Source: Lunasporangiospora selenospora (lineage: Eukaryota > Mortierellomycota > Mortierellomycetes > Mortierellales > Mortierellaceae). From it: a DNA stretch of 15,270 nucleotides. Where the stretch lies: contig JAABOA010000402.1 in NCBI GenBank assembly GCA_015680635.1, positions 314-15,583 of the forward strand. Direction: 5' to 3'. This document shows positions 1 through 7,800 of this stretch, piece after piece. The notes below the pieces were generated by a model. It was not told the origin of the DNA, searched no databases, and worked only from the letters and a program-made list of their open reading frames with translations. The first letter of the stretch is position 1. Every line of letters begins with the position of its first letter. The translations under genes and the position numbers were made by a program.

Positions 1-1677
1 CTTTTTTTGATAACTCACCTCCAGGTACTCCAGCCATCAGGACTCCAGGGACTGACATGCACACATCCAGCAATCGGGTCTGCTCTTCAGGCTCGACAGG
101 CACCTGGGACAATCGACTCATCTCCCTCAGATACTCCCTCACTCTTGAGAACTCGGCATGAATGGCGTTCAACAGTCCAATAACAGTCCTTTGAGCACCA
201 CTCGTCTCCAACTGTAGCTTTGCCCAGTTGACGGCGGGGTGGGTGCTTGCGTGCCGAATGGCTTGTTGATATGTCTCCGAATCCTTTCCTGCTAACTGAT
301 CCAATTCCTTGAGCAACTCGACAACCTTATCATTAGCTGCTCCAAGTTCTCCCCAAAGTTGGTTTGCTTCCTCGGACTTGGTCTTGCGCCACTTGAGGAC
401 ATTTGAGACTAAGGTTGGGGTATGGCTTCCTGCATCAATATCAGCCAACATCAAATGCAATCCTGGCGCCAGGCGGAATGGAGCGACAACATTGTCCCAA
501 GTAGGTTTTTGACTAGGGTCTAGAACTTGAATTAGTGCCTTGAGTCGATCCTCTTTAGTCTTTGTGTCCGTCTCCTGCTTCTCTGAATGGCTCATCACCT
601 CATGTAGAAGCTCGGGGCTGAATCTTCGATAGGTATGACTTCCCCAGACGGCGGATGAAACGTCAAAGCCGCTTCCGACTTTACCCTGAGCAAAGCAGTG
701 CACAAACTGAGCGACATTGTGCAAAAAGGCCTTGTTGGCAACAACTCCATGTTGTTGTGAATCCTGGTCATCGAGGCGAGCAGCACGGAAATGAACAAAA
801 ATGGCCGAGACGAGTGATGTGATCAATGCTGCCGATGATCCCAATCCTGTTTTGTGCACCTTACTCAAGGTGGTGTGTGTTGGCACGAAGAGTGGGATTT
901 GTCGAAGCGATGTAGTGTTCAATGCAAGGCCTCGGGCCTCCAACTAGATTCAAAGAAGGGAAAAGAAAGTTGACAGAGAGACTATTAGTATAACTCTTGA
1001 CCGCGGTAGGCATGAGTTAACCAAAGTAGTTCTTTTTACCTCGTGGCGCTGTGAGTAAAAGTCGTTGTTTCCTGCAATCACAATCTCGAGTCCCGTAGCA
1101 AAATTTCCAGTAAACTGTTCTCTTGAAATCAGTTGGCCTAGGATGGCTAATGAGTAGGCCAACGCGAGCTCAACAAATGTGTTCTTGGATTCGTTCTTTT
1201 CACTAAATTAGAAGAATAGGAATGTTGGTTATCGAACAGAGATAGGTCGTCCAGCGCATTTTTTTTTTTTTTAAAAAAAAACGACAAGAGCCAAGACCTA
1301 GCATCCTATGGTTTACCTTGCAGAGAGTTCAATAGGGTTTGTGTCAAGATTGACATTATATGTCCAAGTGGCATTCTCGAACTGAGGCGACCGGACAATG
1401 ATGGTGTTCTTGGAAGTATGTTCGCCAGGTGTGATGGGGCGGATCAAAGTATAAAAACGAGCGTCTGTGGCAACGACGAGTCCTGAGAAAGAACGGTCCA
1501 GGACGAGGTAACCTCCGGCAAGGAGCACCTTTCCGGGAGCGGAGACGACTCTAAAGAGGCGCGAGAAAAAAAAAGAAACGCGGTATGAGTGTGCGTTCGA
1601 AAAATAATAGTAGACCAGCAGCACAGAGAGAGAGAGAAAAAGAGGAAAGGGATAATTTTTTACGTAGTGGCGGACAT
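1..1677 (-). CDS. ERG8: Phosphomevalonate kinase, 3' end beyond the window
   Basis: Phosphorylates mevalonate 5-phosphate to the diphosphate with ATP, in the mevalonate pathway that feeds sterols and other isoprenoids; a GHMP-superfamily kinase. Exons read on the minus strand are 1677-1664, 1550-1317, 1202-1040 and 943-19. All have GT-AG borders and matching phase, giving 445 codons so far. A donor at 18-17 leads to a further exon off the left edge, probably about 55 residues by comparison with yeast Erg8. Visible motifs: N-terminal SAPGKVLLAGGYLVLD (residues 8-23), the phosphate-binding glycine/serine loop KTGLGSSAAL (168-177), and GKVGSGFDV (224-232), which holds the likely catalytic Asp231. 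The last residues, GVPG, start the conserved GVPGAGGYDA-type motif, split by the edge intron. The start ATG at 1677 gives MSATT, spliced directly onto the kinase core; without this 14-nt exon no sensible start exists. Identity is very secure; exon 1 is a strong inference from splice signals. Confidence 0.93.
1203..1316 (-). other. ERG8 intron 2 with T/A homopolymer block
   Basis: GT-AG intron, donor at 1316-1315 and acceptor at 1204-1203. It contains a run of 14 T followed directly by 9 A on the plus strand (1259-1281), which can pair with itself and is likely to vary in length between strains. The other complete ERG8 introns are 944-1039 and 1551-1663. Confidence 0.8.
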
Positions 1678-2173
1678 TTTAGTAATGTGGATGAAAGAGA
1701 GGATGGATGAATATTCCCAGGGTTATTGGATGGATGGGGTGGGATGGGATGGTGAAATGGATGGCGAATGGCAAAAGAGCGAGGAAAGAAGCTTTGTCCT
1801 GAGTGGCTCGCCCCTTGGGTGGCCCGATATGGGAGATCAGCCCACAGCAGGCTGCAACTGAAATTTATGGCCAATTTGATCAGAGACACCACTGCGGTCA
1901 TTTACTGGTGCGTCACCTTTTTCAAAAAAAAATTTATAAGTGAGAATTTTTTCTCGCTCTCTGAGAAAAACACCTCTTTCCTCTTTCCCATTCTCCTCTT
2001 GCACAGTGAATTCTCGATCTACAATCAGGTTGATCCAATCCAAACAGGTAAATACCATCTCGTCCATTCAAGGCCCATCCTTCTGATCACACTCTACCAT
2101 ACCCAAAACACGCGTCCATTCCTTCACAATACACACACCAATTACCCACCTTTAAGTCAGAGCATCTGTCGCC

Positions 2174-2365
2174 CTTTTAGCTTCTTGCTAAGAGTTAGTT
2201 GGTCGTTTGCTCGTTACAAAGGTGGAAGATCAATATGTCCCACCGCCTGCAAATCGTCTTGTTTTAAGTCGCTTGCGATTGTGTGGGATGCGTCTCATTG
2301 AGAGTTGAAGTTCTCACCTCCTCTGCCTCTATTGAGTAGAGGAACTCTGTCCGTGGTGGATCTTC
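2174..2365 (+). other. Possible structured RNA region (stem-loop cluster)
   Basis: Several complementary segments nest here. GAAGATC at 2225-2231 can pair with GATCTTC at 2359-2365. Inside it TCCCAC (2238-2243) pairs with GTGGGA (2283-2288), which encloses AATCG (2252-2256) with CGATT (2276-2280). Side hairpins are TGAGA/TCTCA (2299-2316) and CCTCTA/TAGAGG (2326-2342). A separate hairpin, TTAGC/GCTAA, lies at about 2179-2193. No known RNA family was recognised, and stems this short can arise by chance. It could equally be a folded 5' leader. Confidence 0.2.
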
Positions 2366-2544
2366 TTAGTGCTTTAGACAAATATTCCCTCATTTCTACC
2401 CCCTTCCCTTTTCACGATCGTAAAAGATGTAAACGAATCGGATTCAGCATGAACTAACGGATCTGATTTCTTTTGTTTTCATCAGGTTAGGTGTGTCTTT
2501 TTTTTAATGTCGACTCGATCAATGGATGTAGCATGGATCAATAC

Positions 2545-2568
2545 AAAAATAAAAATAAAAATAAAAAT
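2545..2568. repeat. (AAAAAT)4 hexanucleotide repeat
   Basis: Four perfect AAAAAT units followed by a partial unit. Simple intergenic repeat. Confidence 0.9.
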
Positions 2569-3601
2569 AAAATCTTTGAAGGACATTCTTGGAAAGAAAA
2601 AAAATCTATTGTGTGAAGTGAGAAGAATCAGATCGGTGAATGATGAATCATTATTTTGGGAACGCGGGTATGGATTGATCAAAGCTAGAATGCTAAACTC
2701 GAAGAATACACACATTCACTCGTGCTTTGTCCACTCTTGGCGATCTGTTTGGGAGTACAAGATGGTTGCTCAACCACAGTGTGCGGGACTTTGCCTCCTA
2801 CAACACGCTCCCGTGGGAGATCAAAGTTCTGCCCCATTGATCACGATTGAAGCAATTGAAGGGTGCCTTTGTCTACGGCCTCTCTTTGAAGGGGGGCTTC
2901 TCGGAGCCTTGCTTTTGCCGCCTTTCTTTTTCCTTTTTGTCAGCCGTCCGCCCTGTGTATGACAGTAAAAGGAGGCAAAAAGGGGAAAGGACGCAGTAAT
3001 GAGAAGGCAAAAGTGAAGATCACATCCCCATTTGTCCCATTTCGATTTCTCTCTGGAGCTGGGACTCGGGTCGATACTGACTCTCGGAGAGCAAAAGAGA
3101 GGTGTAGATGATGGGCATCTCAAAGTGTGGACATTGACAAGGTCATAAAGGGACAAACCTACTGCGCTGACAATCTCAAACGATGGGTGGGCATTGGAGT
3201 AACCAGAAAGCGCTACAGCAAGGCAACTCCTGACGGGAAATGGCTTCATAGTCCCAATTGTGCCTTCACTTCCCCCCATCTCTCACCCCCTTCTCCTTTA
3301 CATCTATCCGCATCCACTTTCTCCGCCGACCCAAGAGTCTCCTGTCTCCTCCGTGCTTTCCTCCTCCTTCCCTCACCCCTTAGTACCTCTCGCTCTGACT
3401 GTTCTCTCTTGTTTTTCTTTTTCTTCTCTGTCTCTCTTCTGTCTCCTGCCCTGGCTTTCTGGGTCATTGCGTCCGGATATTTTGCTTGCTTTCTTGATCC
3501 AAGTCCAGAACTCTCTCTCTCTCTCCCGGGTCAGCCTTACCCCCGTGGTGGGCTGCGGGAGAGCAGTAGACTTGCGTCCAGAGGACGACAACGAATCTCG
3601 G

Positions 3602-3606
<5 letters not shown>

Positions 3607-3637
<31 letters not shown>

Positions 3638-3649
3638 TGTGTGTGTGTG
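3607..3649. repeat. Compound (GA)13 and (GT)n microsatellite
   Basis: A perfect GA run at 3607-3632, then a short GT run at about 3637-3649, about 1.2 kb upstream of the P2X start codon. Short open frames on both strands here only translate the repeat. Confidence 0.95.
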
Positions 3650-4244
3650 GATGGTAGAGTGGGGGGATAAAGAAATAGGTCGAGAGCGTGAGCGAAGGAA
3701 GAGCGAATTGCAAGCCCTTTGCTCCACTCTTTCTCTCTCACTCACTCTTTTCCTCCCCCTAGTCCTGTCTTTGTTCCGGAGTCAATGTACATACAAATTG
3801 ACATTCTTTTAGAGGCAAGGTTCAGTAAGGTGCATTCTTTGAAGACACATCGCAGCGGTAGTCTGAGGCCCGTACTCTAGAGGTTACATGCAAGACCCGA
3901 AATCCGTGCTCAGATGCAGCAGGCGAGGTAAGAGAGTAATCTCAAACGCGCGCTCTCTCTCTCATAAATTGCCTCCCAGAAATAACAGACGTATGGAGTG
4001 ACATTACAGCCAAAAAAGCTATCCAAAGACAGATCAACATGCAAAACCCGACAGAAGGGGGTGGATGGGATGGGGATGAAGATAAAGATGAGTACGAAGG
4101 TTGGGGGGTAGAGGTTGGTGACAGAAAAGGACAAGGCCAAGAGCAGGGCTACTCTCACTGCTACTCTCTTGGGCATTTGTGACAAAGGTGGTGTATTCCA
4201 TGGTGGAGATCAGGAAAAGAGAGAAAAAGGGCAAAGCCCACTCT

Positions 4245-4248
<4 letters not shown>

Positions 4249-4303
<55 letters not shown>
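4249..4303. repeat. (CT)27 microsatellite upstream of the P2X gene
   Basis: A perfect CT run of 55 nt, the longest simple repeat in the window, lying 517 nt before the P2X start codon. A polypurine/polypyrimidine mirror run of this length can form triplex (H-DNA) in vitro. A pyrimidine tract of this kind may be part of the promoter (inference). Confidence 0.95.
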
Positions 4304-4305
<2 letters not shown>

Positions 4306-4338
4306 TGCTCTGCCAGTCTGCATCCATTTGATTCCCTT

Positions 4339-4341
<3 letters not shown>

Positions 4342-4369
<28 letters not shown>
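4342..4369. repeat. (TC)14 microsatellite
   Basis: A second perfect TC run of 28 nt followed by a short C run, 38 nt after the larger CT array and 450 nt before the P2X start codon. Confidence 0.95.
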
Positions 4370-4819
4370 CCCCCCTCGTCATTCTCTTGTCTAGAAAGCT
4401 CCACTATCACACTACTCTCCATCGTCTAGTCCTAGCACTTTGTCAGCAAACACTACCCCATCTCGTCCTCTTTGGTCGCCCTTTTGCCATTATACGCCTC
4501 ATCAGCATTCTTAAACATCTTTTGTACCCGTCCTCTCCAACAAGGCGTCCCCAACCCCACCTCTTATCCTCCAGGGCGCCACGCATTCAGTACTCTCCCA
4601 GCATCAAGTTCTCTCTCTTTCTCCTTTTCTCCTCCAGTACCCTTCTCACCCGTCTCGCTTTTGGATCTTTTCAGCACAACCGTATCCGACCCTACAAAGC
4701 CAACAACCGTAGTCCATCGAGAATAGCCGATTCAACACACATACACACTCTTACACCCACAGGCAACTTTAAGGAAAAGAAACCCCCCTGCTACCAGAAC
4801 TAGAGAGAGACCATAGGGA

Positions 4820-7800
4820 ATGGCCATTCACGGGAGCGGGACTCCAGTGGCCGCAATGTCATTCTCGGATCGATTCTTCAGGTACCTCCCTTCTCCGCGC
4901 TTTGTCCTTCCCGCGCATTGCTCCCCTCGTCCTCATGGCCAGCCATGACCTGACTCAGCCACGTGCCAGCCCTGCAATGGGATCCCTTTCCCTAACTGAA
5001 ATCTTGCATTCTCTGTTCGTGTTGAATGTCATTGCGGGGATCTCTTTAATAGCTACGAGACCTTCAAGGTTCTTCGGGTACGCGAGTAAGTAAAGAAGCG
5101 GAATGTGGTTTTTATTTTATTTACATGTTCAGTCTGAATGAAGTTGTGTGCCCCCTCTCCCTGCTTGGCCAATGAGCTCTATAGCCACTCAGCAACCGTC
5201 CTCTGGGAAACACGGACTCAGGACCCGGACCCTTGTGCGAGGTGGCAGGATGTGCGACTGAGCACAGGCCAACTCACACAAGAGAGAGAGAGTGAGAGAG
5301 GGAGAGAAACACAGGACCCCGAATCTGGGAGAAGTGGTTGTGGAGGAGAGAAGGAAAAAAAAAAGTGGGACAAACATGATGCAGCACCGTCCAATTGCAA
5401 TTGTGCAATTGGAGAAGAGGGGTAAGCACCCCGAATTGAGATTGCCGAGGCACTACACCGTTCATCTCATTCTCAGCCAATGGCTAACCCAAGAGCGGGT
5501 AGTAATGAGAGAGACAAGACACAGGGCACACTCTTTGTATTTTTAGGTCCAGGGTCACTATCGACCACAAGGACCAACAGACGGACAGCGTCAGGAAAGA
5601 CGCGAAAAGGAGAGAGAGAGAGAGAGAAAGAGTGAGTGAGTGAACTAGAGACGGGGAGAGAACAAGGAGAGAGAGAGAGAGAGTGCGAGTGAGAACGTCC
5701 CCACTAACTCTTTGGTCGTTTTTGTGTGTGTTTGTGTGCTGCTCGTGGCGTGACCAGCCGTCGGCTAGGGGCAATCTACCGCATGTTCCAAGCTGCAATC
5801 CTGTTCTACATTGCTTCGTCTATCATCTTGCAGCAGCGCTATCTCAAGACCGAAAGCATTATCAATGGCAAGTGTGAAATCTTACTGCAGTGAGAGAGAA
5901 AAGTGATGACCCAAAGTGTCAGCTGGATCGGAATTCCATCGAAAAAGAGAAAAAAAGACTGACCTTGTCCTCAATGCTGTAGGCGCTGTCCGGGTGACGC
6001 TCAAGGCACCATCCGATGGCATAGCAACGCCTGACTACTGCACAGCAACCTCACGGAAATGTCTTTTCTGGAATGAGAACGATATCCTTTATGAGCCAGG
6101 AGTCGACGGCGCACTTATCACCACTCGAGCTCAAATCACTCAGTATGGGCCGTTTGACAATCAATCCCATCCAACAGGCGATCCCCAGGTTCAATGCGAT
6201 GTCAATCTCCCCAGCGCAACAGGATGTGATCCTTATCGGGCACCATCAACACTCCTACTTCCGACTTCATATGTTGCCGATATTGAACGGTTTACGCTGA
6301 TGTTTGAGCACTCGATTCGAGGACAGGCCACAGGCGTACAGATGCGGTCCGGAAACATGGATTATGGTCTTTTACGAGACTCGACCTCGGGAAAGGTCCT
6401 CCGGACGTTCACAAATGAGAGTCGTTCCACCATGGCCCAGGACGCCCTCCAAGCAGCTGCAAGCTCCACTAATCAGTCCACGGCTGCCTTGCCCAAGGGC
6501 TACCGTCTTGCAGGCGACGTAATGACTGTGGGCGAGTTCTTGAAGGCTGCAGGAGTAGATTTGGACAATTTATCAGAGTCTCCAACCGTAAAAGCGAACG
6601 AGACCATACGGTCTTCAGGCGTAGTAGTGATCGTTGTGATCCAGTATGCCGCCAAGGGCTGGAACCCAAATCGGATTAGTTATGAATATCTCCCGAAAGC
6701 GATTCCGGATCAGGAATACAAGGTCATTGAGACTATCCGCGACTTTCGAGGCGGGAATAGGGTTGAGATTAACAGACATGGGTATGAAAAAAAAAAAAAA
6801 AACTATATTTTGTGGATTAGAAAACAGAGGGAAAACAGAGGCAGAGCCTGAATATGGGAGGAAAAGAGTAAGGTGGACAGATGCAAGAACTAATCTTCTT
6901 TCTAATAATTCCCTCAATAGCATCCGTATTGTATTCTCACAAGCCGGTCAATTGGGTCAGTTCTCGTTCATGACTTTATTGACGAATCTAGTCGCAGCTG
7001 TGGCACTCTTCAAGGTAGCCAACATCGTTGTGGAGCTGATGATGCTTCGACTCCATCCTCAGAAAAAGGTGTATGTTCGTGCAAAGTATGAGAACACTAG
7101 ACATAGCGCACCATGGAAGCGAGATGGTGAAGGCATGGCTCCATCAGAGGCTCATATTTCGGAAGCTACAATTGGTGCAGGAGTCGGTGAACCAGGGCAA
7201 GGATCCATGAGGACTATTTCGTCAATGGGATCGGGTTCTTTGGGAGAATTGGGTGGCAACAAGGAAAAGACAACTGATAAGCAGTCTCCCGAAGGAACAT
7301 CAGGCGGTCCAAAGGGTCCCACGGAGAATGAGCTTGAATCTGAACACGGGATGACCAGCTGGGAGGACACCGATGATGACGATGATGAAGAGGAAGAGAC
7401 TCCAATGGAAGACGAAGAAGTGATGGCTAAGAGAGGTGCTTTCCAGGACTTGAAGGATGGCCACAATATCCTGGCATGGAAGCATCAAGGATCAGACTCG
7501 GATACACTCCAGGTATCGAGAGCCCGCAGCTCATCCAAGGAACCTGCTAGACGACCTCACTCTCCCATCTCAAGGAATGGTACCTCGATCAAACTTCAGA
7601 CCCTAGCTACCAAGGGTAGCAACACCCTTGCGAACAATATTGAACAAAACAAGTTTGGTGGTGCCTCGCGAAGATATCATTCAGAATACTCGAGAAACTC
7701 AATTTCCGTTCCTGCACTCAAAGGTGCTATGACCGCCGACGATATTGAGATTGAAACTCTGTTTGGACCGGTCCGTCCCAACGAGTTCAAGGGGTTCAAT

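Larger units (their letters stand above)
1678..4819. other. Divergent intergenic region between ERG8 and the P2X gene
   Basis: About 3.1 kb holding the upstream sequences of two genes that point away from each other. I found no protein-coding gene here: the open frames are short, mostly translate simple repeats and resemble no family I know. Content from left to right: a GGATG-rich patch at 1687-1765 just upstream of the ERG8 start; a T/A-rich stretch with a TTTATAA-like sequence near 1930-1940, usable as a TATA-like element on either strand; a stretch of possible stem-loops at 2174-2365; a hexanucleotide A/T repeat at 2545-2568; C/T-rich sequence from about 3260 to 3540; GA and GT arrays at 3607-3649; and long CT arrays at 4249-4369. 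Pyrimidine-rich tracts upstream of the start are common in fungal promoters, so the arrays nearest the P2X gene may belong to its promoter or 5' leader. Confidence 0.6.

Noticed and set aside
2166-2200. Slight resemblance to the start of U2 snRNA (CCTTTT followed by GCTAAGA)
   Set aside because: The conserved branch-point pairing region and Sm site of U2 do not follow; similarity is limited to a few bases.
1768-2301. Open frame of 177 codons on the plus strand in the ERG8 upstream region
   Set aside because: Composition is irregular, no family resemblance, and it overlaps the upstream region of ERG8 and AT-rich tracts.
2507-2962. Open frame of 151 codons, plus strand
   Set aside because: Begins with a translated A/T repeat (Lys-Ile runs); the remainder shows no known domain, and codon pattern is not convincing.
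2821-3279. Open frame of 152 codons, minus strand
   Set aside because: No recognisable domain, no supporting splice or start context; overlaps an open frame on the other strand.
3127-4429. Several overlapping open frames on both strands around the CT/GA arrays
   Set aside because: They translate dinucleotide repeats (Ser-Leu or Glu-Arg runs) and are artefacts of simple sequence.
6646-6920. In-frame extension upstream of 6921, giving a separate 1,157-codon protein
   Set aside because: This stretch is the last part of exon 4 in another frame plus intron 4 (139 nt, GT-AG with a 16-nt A run). The P2X signature only continues when exon 4 is joined to 6921.
7152-7466. Antisense open frames under the P2X tail
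   Set aside because: Shadows of Ser- and Asp/Glu-rich codons on the opposite strand.
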